Notes: generated from the sequence alone by a model not told the origin. Positions 19,300 through 26,364 are shown, counted from the first letter of the stretch. The stretch is DNA of 64,000 nucleotides from an uncultured Halomonas sp. (GCF_946887195.1 NZ_CAMPKE010000018.1:1-64000), one strand, 5' to 3'. A program made the numbers and translations.

Positions 19300-20034
19300 T
19301 TACTGTTGCCGGTCGCGATTCTCTATCGCGCTGAGTAATCCACGCAACAGCGACAACTCCTTGCGGGTCGGCTGTGCGCGGGTGAATAGCGCGCGCAGGT
19401 GATCCTCGGTGCGGGCATGCGGCTGAGTCAAAAAGCCCACGCGCTCCATGACGTTATGCAGATGCTCATGGAAATGCCCTAACTGCTCCTGGGTGGGCAG
19501 AGGCTCATGGCGAGGCGCGGCGTGTTGAAAGCCGCTATCGGGTCGCTGGCGCCAGGCCCGAAAGATCTCGTGCGACACCACCTGCACCGCCTGGGAGAGG
19601 TTGAGCACGCCATAATCGGGATTGGCGGGAATACTCACCTGATGCGTGCAGCAACGAATCTCCTCATTGGTCAATCCATAACGCTCACGACCGAACACCA
19701 GCGCGACCGGTCCTTGTTCGGCGTTCTCCAAGACCGTGCGCGCCATCGCGTCGGGCTCATCGAAATGCGGCAGCGGCAAATTACGCAAGCGCGCGCTGGC
19801 GCCGATCACCTGGACGCAATCTTCGACCGCCTCGGCCAGCGAGCCGACTACATTGGCATGCTCGATCACATCACCCGCGCCGGCGGCGAGCCGGGTCGCC
19901 TCGTCATCGGGAAAGCAGCGCGGATTGACCAGCGTGAGCCGATTCAGTCCCATGGTTTTCATGGCGCGCGCGCTCGCACCGATGTTGCCGGGATGAAATG
20001 TCTGGACGAGAACGATACGGATATTGGCAAGCAT
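19300..20034 (-). CDS. trmJ: tRNA (cytidine/uridine-2'-O-)-methyltransferase TrmJ
   Basis: The 244-residue SPOUT-fold enzyme methylates the ribose at position 32 of tRNA anticodon loops. It opens with IRIVLVQTFHPGNIGASARAM and has the knot motif VFGRERYGLTNEE, followed by IPANPDYGVLNLSQAVQVV. I chose the ATG at 20034 because the ~60 residues upstream in frame are not conserved in character. It is convergent with rpsA and shares its terminator. TrmJ is the more likely call over other TrmH-family members because of its C-terminal helical tail. Confidence 0.9.
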   Translation of the reverse strand: MLANIRIVLVQTFHPGNIGASARAMKTMGLNRLTLVNPRCFPDDEATRLAAGAGDVIEHANVVGSLAEAVEDCVQVIGASARLRNLPLPHFDEPDAMARTVLENAEQGPVALVFGRERYGLTNEEIRCCTHQVSIPANPDYGVLNLSQAVQVVSHEIFRAWRQRPDSGFQHAAPRHEPLPTQEQLGHFHEHLHNVMERVGFLTQPHARTEDHLRALFTRAQPTRKELSLLRGLLSAIENRDRQQ

Positions 20035-20154
20035 GGAGGCAGGCGGTGTCGTAGCGGTGTGGGAGGGTAGTGTACGTGAGGTTAGGGTTATTGGGCTATG
20101 GCCACAGAGCTGCGACTGGGAGTGAATAGCATACTTCGGGTGGACATGATTAGC

Positions 20155-20193
20155 TTGTAACCAATGCTTTAGATAACTAGACTGACTAGTCAG
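20155..20193 (+). promoter_or_regulatory. Promoter and operator candidate of the Phd/PIN pair
   Basis: TTGTAA (20155-20160) and TAGACT (20178-20183) are 17 bp apart. A perfect 12-bp palindrome CTGACTAGTCAG (20182-20193) overlaps the end of the -10 and could be the autorepression site. A strong GGAGG follows before the antitoxin ATG. Confidence 0.45.
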
Positions 20194-20219
20194 AATGTTA
20201 AGGCTCTTGGAGGTCAAAT

Positions 20220-20471
20220 ATGGAATGGCAACTGCAGACGGCGAAAAGCAAATTCAGCCACCTGGTCGAGACAGCCAGCAAGCAAGGACCACAAATCATC
20301 ACGGTTAGAGGTAAGCGCCAAGTGGTGGTAATGTCCGTGGACGAATATGAGAGCCTGACACGTCGGCAATCCGAAGACACATTCGTGGAGTTCCTACGCA
20401 ATTCACCTTTGGCGGATGTCGAACTCGACCTTGAGCGAGCGTGCGATGAGGGACGTGAGGTCATTCTTTAA
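20220..20471 (+). CDS. Phd/YefM-family antitoxin
   Basis: The 83-residue protein opens with MEWQLQTAKSKFSHLVETA and contains PQIITVRGKRQVVVMSVDEYESL, the Phd/YefM DNA-binding fold. The C-terminal acidic helix probably wraps the toxin. It is preceded by TTGGAGG. Its stop shares one base with the start of the PIN-domain toxin (TAATG), so translation is coupled. The family typically neutralises its partner and represses the operon. Confidence 0.9.
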   Translation: MEWQLQTAKSKFSHLVETASKQGPQIITVRGKRQVVVMSVDEYESLTRRQSEDTFVEFLRNSPLADVELDLERACDEGREVIL

Positions 20472-20899
20472 TGCGTTATCTTATCGATACCTGCGTCATT
20501 TCCGAGGCGGTTAAACCAGCGCCTGCCATGCATGTGATTCATTGGCTGGAGAGCATCGATGAGCACAGCCTATACCTGAGCGTGCTGACGCTGGGCGAGT
20601 TGCAAAAAGGGATATCGGCGTTGGCGCCCGGTAAGCGGCGCCAGCAACTGCAAGCGTGGCTTGACCAGAGTTTGATGCAGCGCTTTTCGAATCGAATTTT
20701 CTCAGTCGATGGCGAGACGGCGCTGGAATGGGGTGTTCTTAGCGGGCAGGCTCGGGCTAGTGGGGTCGCGGCGCCGGCGATCGATACTCTGCTGGCTGCA
20801 ACCGCGCGGCAGCATAATCTGACGCTAGTCACTCGGAATATCCACGATTTCGCGCCCTTCGAGTTACATGTGTTCAATCCATGGGAGTCGACCGACTAA
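20471..20899 (+). CDS. PIN-domain toxin (VapC/FitB-like ribonuclease)
   Basis: The 142-residue PIN-domain nuclease has the acidic metal site at Asp6 (LIDTCVISE), Glu43 (LGELQKG), Asp105 (AIDTLLAATA) and Asp126 (NIHDFAPF). The N-terminal LIDTCVISE resembles FitB. The family cleaves RNA, often tRNA or rRNA, but this target is unknown. It overlaps the antitoxin by one base. All key residues are kept, so the toxin is predicted to be functional. Confidence 0.9.
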   Translation: MRYLIDTCVISEAVKPAPAMHVIHWLESIDEHSLYLSVLTLGELQKGISALAPGKRRQQLQAWLDQSLMQRFSNRIFSVDGETALEWGVLSGQARASGVAAPAIDTLLAATARQHNLTLVTRNIHDFAPFELHVFNPWESTD

Positions 20900-21051
20900 C
20901 CCCCTGCCTCTGTGGCTTTCCGGCCTGCTTGATGCCCCGCTATTTAGTGATTGAAGGGGGATATTCAGCAGATCAGTCCTCCCGAGTCAGAGTCAGCGAT
21001 AAGACAGGGAAAGATACAATTCGACTGCCTTCACGTTTTCGTACCAATGGA

Positions 21052-21245
21052 GAATGCCGTCATCTTTTCAAAGCGTTAGGCGCCGAAGTGGCAGAGCGGG
21101 AAGGCTCGCGTATGGCAGTAGCACTCTTAATGAGGTGCGCGTTTTCACCGGCCGCACCCATCGCCGGATACGGATAAAGACCGCCAGAGGGCAAAGTCTC
21201 AATCAGTTCGTTGCAACTGCCATCGAACATGAACTTTTCGCCTAA
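21052..21245 (+). pseudogene. hicA-hicB remnant (frameshifted chimera)
   Basis: The frame starting at 21052 reads ECRHLFKALGAEVAEREGSR, like the core of a HicA mRNA interferase. Around 21124-21127 a CTCT dinucleotide slip moves the sense into the next frame (LNEVRVFTGRTHRR). This runs straight into KTARGQSLNQFVATAIEHEL, the C-terminal ribbon-helix-helix end of a HicB antitoxin, and stops at 21245. A deletion has thus joined a broken toxin to the tail of an antitoxin. The bases between 20900 and 21051 hold no recognisable gene. Confidence 0.6.
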
Positions 21246-21477
21246 CCCGTTTTGGCTTGTTGCCGACGCTCAACTACTCCCCGGCGGCCAACATCGTCTG
21301 GGTGTAGTGCCGCTGCTCGCTGACCGCGCGAGTATAAAGCGCATGCAGGGCGAGGTAGTCGTCGCTCATCGTCTCATCGAAGCCGGTAGCCTCGAAGCGC
21401 GTCATTAGCGCTTTGGCATCACGGATTACCGCGTCGAGCTCGGCGATGATGCGCTGATATTCACTAATTGCTAGCAT
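21180..21477. repeat. Segmental duplication, copy 1
   Basis: This ~300-bp stretch (hicB tail on plus, 67-residue gene on minus) is repeated at 22285-22578. The first ~100 bp are nearly identical between copies; the small gene has diverged more. The higBA pair lies between the copies. Confidence 0.8.
21274..21477 (-). CDS. Small conserved protein, 67 residues (copy 1)
   Basis: I do not recognise this family. It is a short, probably all-helical protein (MLAISEYQRIIAELDAVIRD ... RFEATGFDETMSDDYLALHA ... TMLAAGE). It is clearly paralogous to the 66-residue gene at 22378-22578: both keep ATGFDE-x-MSDDYLALH and a C-terminal MLAA. Two protein copies with conservative substitutions suggest selection on the protein, so it is probably real coding sequence. 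It lacks an obvious Shine-Dalgarno, unlike copy 2. It lies opposite and downstream of hicB tail fragments in both cases, so it may be a passenger of a toxin-antitoxin island. Confidence 0.55.
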   Translation of the reverse strand: MLAISEYQRIIAELDAVIRDAKALMTRFEATGFDETMSDDYLALHALYTRAVSEQRHYTQTMLAAGE

Positions 21478-21521
21478 CGCGGCAAGGATTTAGTAGTCGA
21501 TATTCGGGCTTTCCCTATCGT

Positions 21522-21812
21522 TCAGGCATGAATTGCCGTCAGCGCGTCGGGATTCACTTCGATGATTTTCAGCAGGGCGCGTGCTGGGCCTGTTGGGCGA
21601 ACCCGTTTCTGCTCCCAGTTTTGGAGTGTCTTCGGCTTCACGCCTATCAGATAGGCGAATCGAGTCTGTGATAAGCCGGTACGCTCACGAATGGCTTTCA
21701 CATCGGGCTCCGGGAACTCTCGAACCCGAAGGCCTTGTACCGGACCACCACGCATGTGACGCCCCATATCACGAACACTATCGAGTAGTTCATCAAAATG
21801 CTGTTCATTCAT
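21522..21812 (-). CDS. higA: HigA-type antitoxin (XRE family)
   Basis: The 96-residue antitoxin has a helix-turn-helix at ~50-80 (IRERTGLSQTRFAYLIGVKPKTLQNWEQ) and the family tail RRV/RPTGPARALLKIIEVNPDAL. It neutralises the RelE-like toxin encoded just upstream and probably represses the operon through the palindrome at 22138-22154. The start overlaps the toxin's end by 8 nt. This toxin-first order is typical of higBA. Confidence 0.9.
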   Translation of the reverse strand: MNEQHFDELLDSVRDMGRHMRGGPVQGLRVREFPEPDVKAIRERTGLSQTRFAYLIGVKPKTLQNWEQKRVRPTGPARALLKIIEVNPDALTAIHA

Positions 21813-22128
21813 CTCGCACCTCCGCTTCGATGACTGCAGCTAAACGATGTAATTGATCCCTCGTCAGGTCCGCTGCCGCATTCTTGGCATAGGCATATAC
21901 GAGGTAGCATTGCTCTTTCGAAACCCAGTGATAATAAATTACCCGAGCACCACCTTGCTTGCCTCGCCCCGGTAAAGGGACACGTATTTTTCGCAATCCT
22001 TTGCCACCGGGAATCAGATCGCCTGCTGCTGGATTCTCAAGCAGGGTGATCTGGAGCTCGGCCAGATTAGCATCTGTGAACAAAGTATTCGCACAGCGAA
22101 TAAAAATGGGTAGTTCGATAAAGACCAT
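21805..22128 (-). CDS. higB: HigB/RelE-type mRNA interferase toxin
   Basis: The 107-residue toxin belongs to the HigB-2 branch of the RelE superfamily. It opens VFIELPIFIRCANTLFTDANL and has the conserved LRKIRVPLPGRGKQGGARVIYYHWVS core with Arg and Lys residues used for ribosome-dependent mRNA cleavage, then YAYAKNAAADLTRDQ. It is intact. The ATG at 22128 has no Shine-Dalgarno and sits exactly at the predicted transcription start of a good promoter, so the message may be leaderless. Confidence 0.9.
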   Translation of the reverse strand: MVFIELPIFIRCANTLFTDANLAELQITLLENPAAGDLIPGGKGLRKIRVPLPGRGKQGGARVIYYHWVSKEQCYLVYAYAKNAAADLTRDQLHRLAAVIEAEVRDE

Positions 22129-22134
22129 AGCCTA

Positions 22135-22163
22135 AGCATACGCTGCTAGCGTATAGTTGGCAA
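22135..22163 (-). promoter_or_regulatory. higBA promoter with operator in the spacer
   Basis: On the minus strand TTGCCA (22158-22163) and TATGCT (22135-22140) are 17 bp apart. The spacer and -10 contain an inverted repeat, ATACGCT / AGCGTAT (22138-22154, 3-nt centre), a likely HigA operator. Six bases separate the -10 from the ATG at 22128, placing +1 on the A of the start codon. Confidence 0.7.
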
Positions 22164-22269
22164 TGACATCAGTAGTGATTCTGCTCACTTTATGTTATCC
22201 CTTTGTCGCACCCGTCCATAGGATGTTTTCCGGACTGAGCAGGATTAACCAGTGGAAATTCACGAATAT

Positions 22270-22350
22270 GCAGTCGATACCGCAACCGCCAGAGAGCAAA
22301 GCCTCAATCAGTTCGTCGCAACTGCCATCGAACATGAACTTTTCGCCTAA
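22270..22350 (+). pseudogene. hicB C-terminal fragment (copy 2)
   Basis: The frame reads YAVDTATAREQSLNQFVATA then IEHELFA and a stop at 22350. It is the same ribbon-helix-helix tail as at 21245, without any upstream part of hicB. Confidence 0.6.
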
Positions 22351-22578
22351 CCCGTTTTGGCTTGGTGCCGGCGCTCACTACTCCTCGGCGGCCAGCATCT
22401 CGCGAGTATAACGGCGCTGTTCTTCAATTATCCGAGTGTAAAGTTCATGCAGAGCGAGATAGTCGTCGCTCATGGCCTCGTCGAAGCCGGTGGCCTCGAA
22501 GCGTGCCATCAGCGTTTTGGTATCGCTGATTACCGCTTCGAGTTCATTGATGGTGCGTCGGTACTCGGCAATGGTCAT
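22285..22578. repeat. Segmental duplication, copy 2
   Basis: This is the second copy of the ~300-bp unit described at 21180-21477, in the same orientation. It holds a hicB tail and the 66-residue small gene. Confidence 0.8.
22378..22578 (-). CDS. Small conserved protein, 66 residues (copy 2)
   Basis: This paralogue of the gene at 21274-21477 reads MTIAEYRRTINELEAVISD ... FEATGFDEAMSDDYLALHEL ... MLAAEE. It is highly charged and predicted helical, with no transmembrane segment and no recognised domain. CGGAG lies seven bases before the ATG, a better translation signal than copy 1, so this may be the active copy. The 286 nt downstream (22579-22864) hold no gene, only an 11-bp inverted repeat at 22792-22842. 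Confidence 0.6.
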   Translation of the reverse strand: MTIAEYRRTINELEAVISDTKTLMARFEATGFDEAMSDDYLALHELYTRIIEEQRRYTREMLAAEE

Positions 22579-22864
22579 GATATGCTCCGAGAATACGCCG
22601 TCTTGGCGCGTTCTATGCGTTGAGTATTAGGAGCAGTACCTTGAGGTCATTAACGGAAACTATTCGAATCACGCCCTGATGGAACCAGGAAAGCTTTAAA
22701 AAAGCCGACCCCGCCGTAAAGATGATATTAGGCACCACGTTTAGTGTAAAACTATGAATACCATGCTAAGGATGCGAATGTTTGCTGGAACTAATGGTTG
22801 TGGTTACTTTTGAGCAGAGACAGCTAGTAAGCACAACCATTACTTTGCGAGGAACAAGTTTGCG

Positions 22865-23161
22865 CTAGTCCTTGAGAGTTGCAGCAGCAGCAATAGCAAT
22901 CACACCGCCGACAGCAACTGCCCCCAGTGTTAATACCGCACCTGCAATTACTTGACCATTTTCTTTAAACCACGAATCTAGAGCTTCTTGTGAGGGAGCA
23001 GGTACATCTATTTCCACATCATTCCACTTGATATGAATTTTGTTGCCTTTTTTCTCAGCTGTTAGATCTTCTTTTCTAATTAGGGCGGGGTCTATTCCTT
23101 TTTCTTTGGCGGCTTTCTTAAATTCGTTAAGAAGCAAGTCATTTATTTTTTCAGAAGCCAT
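22865..23161 (-). CDS. Small single-pass membrane protein, unknown function
   Basis: The 98-residue product is not one I recognise. Residues 1-65 are Lys/Glu-rich and soluble (MASEKINDLLLNEFKKAAKE ... KIHIKWNDVEIDVP). Residues ~70-95 form one hydrophobic, Gly/Ala-rich segment (AGAVLTLGAVAVGGVIAIAA), followed by a short LKD tail. This suggests a C-tail-anchored inner-membrane protein with the N-terminus in the cytoplasm. AAGGA precedes the ATG. Codon use is more AT-rich than in the core genes. It lies downstream of fliC in the same orientation, inside the toxin-antitoxin island. Confidence 0.6.
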   Translation of the reverse strand: MASEKINDLLLNEFKKAAKEKGIDPALIRKEDLTAEKKGNKIHIKWNDVEIDVPAPSQEALDSWFKENGQVIAGAVLTLGAVAVGGVIAIAAAATLKD

Positions 23162-23291
23162 TACTTTTCCTTAATATCTATTTAGCATACATTTAAGCAG
23201 TGAGAATGCTTGGGTAATTTCTTGTGTTATGATTACCAGCCCTACAGCTTGAATAAGCCAATTTGTTAAATCTGATAGTGCATTCAACAGA

Positions 23292-23315
23292 AAGGCAGGG
23301 CTTTCGCCCTGCCTT
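23292..23315 (-). terminator. fliC terminator
   Basis: AAGGCAGGG and CCCTGCCTT form a 9-bp stem with a 6-nt loop 30 nt after the flagellin stop. On the minus strand it is followed by TCTGTT, a weak T tract. Confidence 0.7.
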
Positions 23316-23344
23316 GGTTACTACTCATACTGCTATGCTCAGAA

Positions 23345-25000
23345 TTAACCCAGCAGTGACAGTACTGACTGCGGCAACTGGTTAGCCTGGGCGAGGATGG
23401 ACGTGCCAGCCTGCTGCAGGATCTGGTTGCGGGTCATATTGGAGACTTCTGTCGCGTAGTCGGCATCCTGGATGCGCGAACGAGCGGCGGTCAGGTTGAT
23501 TTCGGTAGTCGCCAGGTTGGTGATGGCGGAATCGAAACGGTTTTGCAGGGCACCCAAGTCGGAGCGCAGGCCATCAACTTGACTCAGAGCAGCGTCGAGA
23601 GCGGCCAGCGGGTTCTCGGTAGCAGTGGCATCGCTCACTGCATCGAAGGTTAGGCTACCATCTTCTTTGACGAAGACCTCGTTGGCTGCACCATCGGTGA
23701 TAGTACCATTATCATTAGCGTAAACAGTTGCTTGGCTAGAATCGACGAAGGTTGAGTCATCAAAGCCCGAAATGTATTGCTGGGTAGCGCCGGTTCCGTC
23801 ACTAACAACGCCAGTGGTAGCGACACTGAAGTCATCTGTGCCGTCATTTTCAGAATCAAGAGTATATGCCACGCCATCTAGATTCTGCTGAAGTTCAGCT
23901 TTGGAGATAGTATCTCCTGCTACATCATACGTATCTGCAGCTGTAGCGGTATATGTAGTATCGCCATCAGCAATTACAGCACCATTAGTTGTTGCTGCTG
24001 CAGTTGAAAAGTAGGTAGTAAGGCTATCAGCAGTAGCAGCAGTATTGCCGGCTCCATTAGTTTCGCTAAGATCACCAGTGGTTGTGTCGATATACAGTAC
24101 ATTTCCGCTGGCTGCATCGGTAATATTGCCATCTGAATCAATGGTAATATCTTGTGTTTCGCCGCCATTGGTATACGTGATAGTTTTAGTTTCGCCGCCA
24201 GCAGGAGTTAGCGTTGATTCGAGAGCAGCACCAGCAGTATCAGTACGCCCGGTTTCATCGAATGAGAAAGTTTCGGAGGCTGCACTGTAAGTATATGTGG
24301 TGGTTGCAGCAGTATCAGTAACGGTGCCACCATCTTCTAGGGTGCCAAATGTATCTGCAATAGTGGCATCTCTATTGAAGCCAGTAGCGCTGTCGTAGGA
24401 GCCGTCTGCCTGTTTTGTAAAGCCGGCAGCCTGGATATCGGTAACTGTTGCTGCTGCATTGTCAGCTCCAGTTCCATCTACATTGAAGCCAGTCAGACCC
24501 AGCGTCTCGGCATTGATCTCACTGAGCTTGATATCGATGGTTTCGCCATCGTTAGCGCCGACTTGGATGGAGATGGTCTGATCTGAGGCCAGTACCTTGA
24601 CGCCGTTAAAGCTGGTCTCTTCGGAAACACGGCCGATTTCGTCGAGGCGCGCGGTGATTTCATCCTGGATGGAAGCCAGGTCTTCCGGGGAGTTGGTACC
24701 ATTCTGAGCCTGAACGGTCAGCTCACGAATACGCTGCAGGTTGTCGTTGACCTGGTTCAGGGCGCCTTCGGTGGTCTGGGCGACAGAGATACCGTCGTTG
24801 GCGTTACGCTGCGCCTGAGACAGACCGGTGATCTGTGCGCTCATGCGGTTGGCGATGGCCTGACCGGCGGCGTCGTCGGCAGCGCTGTTGATGCGCAGGC
24901 CGGATGACAGACGCTCCATGGCGGTGGTCAAATCGCTTTTGGAGGCGTTGAGGTTCTGCTGAGCGATCAGCGAGGTGATGTTGGTATTGATCACTGACAT
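23345..25000 (-). CDS. fliC: Flagellin
   Basis: The 551-residue filament subunit has the conserved terminal D0/D1 regions: N-terminal MSVINTNITSLIAQQNLNAS with LSSGLRINSAADDAAGQAIA, and C-terminal NLATTEINLTAARSRIQDAD ... SILAQANQLPQSVLSLLG. The central ~180-450 region is a Thr/Asp/Gly/Ala-rich, Lys/Arg-poor variable domain, encoded by visibly more AT-rich sequence than the ends. GGAAGGAAAT precedes the ATG, and a sigma-28 promoter lies ~115 nt upstream. No other flagellar gene is in the window, so it is an isolated flagellin locus. Confidence 0.95.
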   Translation of the reverse strand: MSVINTNITSLIAQQNLNASKSDLTTAMERLSSGLRINSAADDAAGQAIANRMSAQITGLSQAQRNANDGISVAQTTEGALNQVNDNLQRIRELTVQAQNGTNSPEDLASIQDEITARLDEIGRVSEETSFNGVKVLASDQTISIQVGANDGETIDIKLSEINAETLGLTGFNVDGTGADNAAATVTDIQAAGFTKQADGSYDSATGFNRDATIADTFGTLEDGGTVTDTAATTTYTYSAASETFSFDETGRTDTAGAALESTLTPAGGETKTITYTNGGETQDITIDSDGNITDAASGNVLYIDTTTGDLSETNGAGNTAATADSLTTYFSTAAATTNGAVIADGDTTYTATAADTYDVAGDTISKAELQQNLDGVAYTLDSENDGTDDFSVATTGVVSDGTGATQQYISGFDDSTFVDSSQATVYANDNGTITDGAANEVFVKEDGSLTFDAVSDATATENPLAALDAALSQVDGLRSDLGALQNRFDSAITNLATTEINLTAARSRIQDADYATEVSNMTRNQILQQAGTSILAQANQLPQSVLSLLG

Positions 25001-25116
25001 GGTGATTTCCTTCCTTTAAATGCCTACTTGAGGTCTTGGGGGCTCCAGCGGCGGGATTGGCTATTTGTTGGTTCGCCTCTCTCTCACCACAACGGCGCCG
25101 TTGGCCGTTACCCTGT

Positions 25117-25143
25117 TTATCGACGCCTGCAAAGAATGCTTTA
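25117..25143 (-). promoter_or_regulatory. Sigma-28 (FliA) promoter of fliC
   Basis: On the minus strand TAAA (25140-25143) is followed after exactly 15 bp by GTCGATAA (25117-25124). This is one mismatch from the FliA consensus TAAA-N15-GCCGATAA. The implied 5' leader is ~108 nt and contains a perfect 14-bp palindrome (25090-25103). Confidence 0.8.
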
Positions 25144-25617
25144 GGAAAAAATGCAAATTATTTCGAGAGGTGGGCTGGAGGACCGGCGCTGCGCGTCTTG
25201 AAGGAAACCAGACGCCAGGGGCGGCGTGCTACGGCTACTCAGATTCATGGCAGGAGACTTTTGCTGGCATTGTGTACGGCAAAGCCGTCGCACGCTACTG
25301 CGCGTTGCGGATTAGTAGTAAGAGGATGCAAGCTTCGAGTTGGAAGAGCGCTACTGCCCACCAAGATATATTGTGAGGGGAGCCGCTACGTGCTGGAAGC
25401 TGAAAGATGTGGCTTGGATTCTTCAGGCGAACGCTTCGAAACATGACGATGCAGAATACTATAGAGCCTATCGACACGGCCAAGCTTGCCTTCGCTTGCG
25501 AGATCGACCGGGTTGTCAGTTTGTTAGCGCAATAATCTGCGGGGTGCGTAAGACGGCGCACAAAGGGATAGTTCATGAGCCAGGCAGTATTGCGGATATC
25601 TGTCTCAAGGACGTGCA
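25144..25617. other. Non-coding stretch upstream of fliC
   Basis: About 470 bases lie between the fliC promoter and the hicB stop. Open frames on both strands lack family features and good ribosome binding sites. I see no RNA gene, clear repeat or insertion-sequence end. It may be decayed mobile or toxin-antitoxin sequence. Confidence 0.4.
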
Positions 25618-25956
25618 TCAGGCTGGGCGGCAAGCATTAGCGATAGCATCGGCAGCCCATTGGTTCAAGCTCTTGCCTGACGTTTGGGCGGCAATGCTAG
25701 CGGCGGCATGAAGCTCCGGCGACACGCGTAGGAACATCTTTCCAGATGCAGGCTTCAGCGGCTCGCGTCCTGTGGCTTTGCAATCCGCCAGGTAATGTTC
25801 AATAGCCACACTAAAGGCAGTGGTCAGCTCTGCGACACTCTCTCCATGAAAGCTGATACGGTCGGCAATCCCGAGAACATGGCCTATGAATAAGGCATCT
25901 TCAGCGTCGAATTCGACGCGGGCGGTATAACCTTTGTAATTCAGTGCGTTGGTCAT
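25618..25956 (-). CDS. hicB: HicB-family antitoxin
   Basis: The 112-residue antitoxin has an N-terminal partially degraded RNase H-like HicB domain (YKGYTARVEFDAEDALFIGH, FHGESVAELTTAF) and a C-terminal ribbon-helix-helix (GKMFLRVSPELHAAASIAAQ, SGKSLNQWAADAI). It binds HicA and the operon promoter. Its ATG overlaps the hicA stop by 4 nt. The C-terminal SLNQ motif is the same as in the hicB fragments at 21.2 and 22.3 kb, showing the family has been present more than once. Confidence 0.92.
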   Translation of the reverse strand: MTNALNYKGYTARVEFDAEDALFIGHVLGIADRISFHGESVAELTTAFSVAIEHYLADCKATGREPLKPASGKMFLRVSPELHAAASIAAQTSGKSLNQWAADAIANACRPA

Positions 25957-26210
25957 GGCATGATTCCTCTATCTTTCAACCAGGCGCGGACTTCTTCCAC
26001 CTGATACTTCTTGGCTTCTTTGCCGGGGTGTGGGCGATGAAGGTACAGCCGGCCACCTTCGTCTAGCTCGAAGGCGATGCGGGAGCCATCACCCTCGCGT
26101 ACCTTACCTCCAAAGGCAATGACCAGCGCCTCTATATCCCCAAACACAATCCCGATTGCCGTTGGCTTGCGGTATATGGCTGCTAGCGTCTTGCGATGCT
26201 TTGTTTTCAT
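25953..26210 (-). CDS. hicA: HicA-family mRNA interferase toxin
   Basis: The 85-residue double-stranded-RNA-binding-fold toxin reads KTLAAIYRKPTAIGIVFGDI, GGKVREGDGSRIAFELDEGG and LHRPHPGKEAKKYQVEEVRAW. The catalytic His lies in the LHRPHP motif, and the GSR stretch is conserved. It is intact and cleaves mRNA in known systems. It is the first gene of the pair. No Shine-Dalgarno precedes the ATG, which falls at or one base after the predicted +1. Confidence 0.92.
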   Translation of the reverse strand: MKTKHRKTLAAIYRKPTAIGIVFGDIEALVIAFGGKVREGDGSRIAFELDEGGRLYLHRPHPGKEAKKYQVEEVRAWLKDRGIMP

Positions 26211-26217
26211 CTTAATG

Positions 26218-26246
26218 ATGATAGCGTTTTATGCTATCACAAGCAA
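26218..26246 (-). promoter_or_regulatory. hicAB promoter with operator
   Basis: On the minus strand TTGCTT (26241-26246) and TATCAT (26218-26223) are 17 bp apart. An inverted repeat TGATAGC / GCTATCA (26219-26225 and 26233-26239, 7-nt centre) covers the -10 and spacer, a likely HicB site. Seven bases separate the -10 from the ATG. Confidence 0.7.
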
Positions 26247-26256
26247 TTTAGGATGT

Positions 26257-26364
26257 GAGGTTCAGACGATTACAAATTGGAAGCAGGGTCGCCGCAAACC
26301 GACGGGTGCGGCGCGAACCCTACTGCGCGTTGCGGTACGTCACCTAGAGGCGCTGCGGGATTAG
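26257..26364 (+). pseudogene. HigA-type antitoxin 3' fragment
   Basis: The frame reads EVQTITNWKQGRRKPTGAAR then TLLRVAVRHLEALRD and a stop at 26364. It matches the end of the XRE domain and the tail of HigA antitoxins (compare LQNWEQKRVRPTGPARALL in the intact copy). The first two thirds of the gene are missing; the hicAB promoter region abuts the break. Confidence 0.6.

Noticed and set aside
25340..25711. Plus-strand 123-codon frame before the hicAB locus
   Set aside because: It overlaps the end of the intact hicB on the opposite strand, has no family features and no convincing ribosome binding site.
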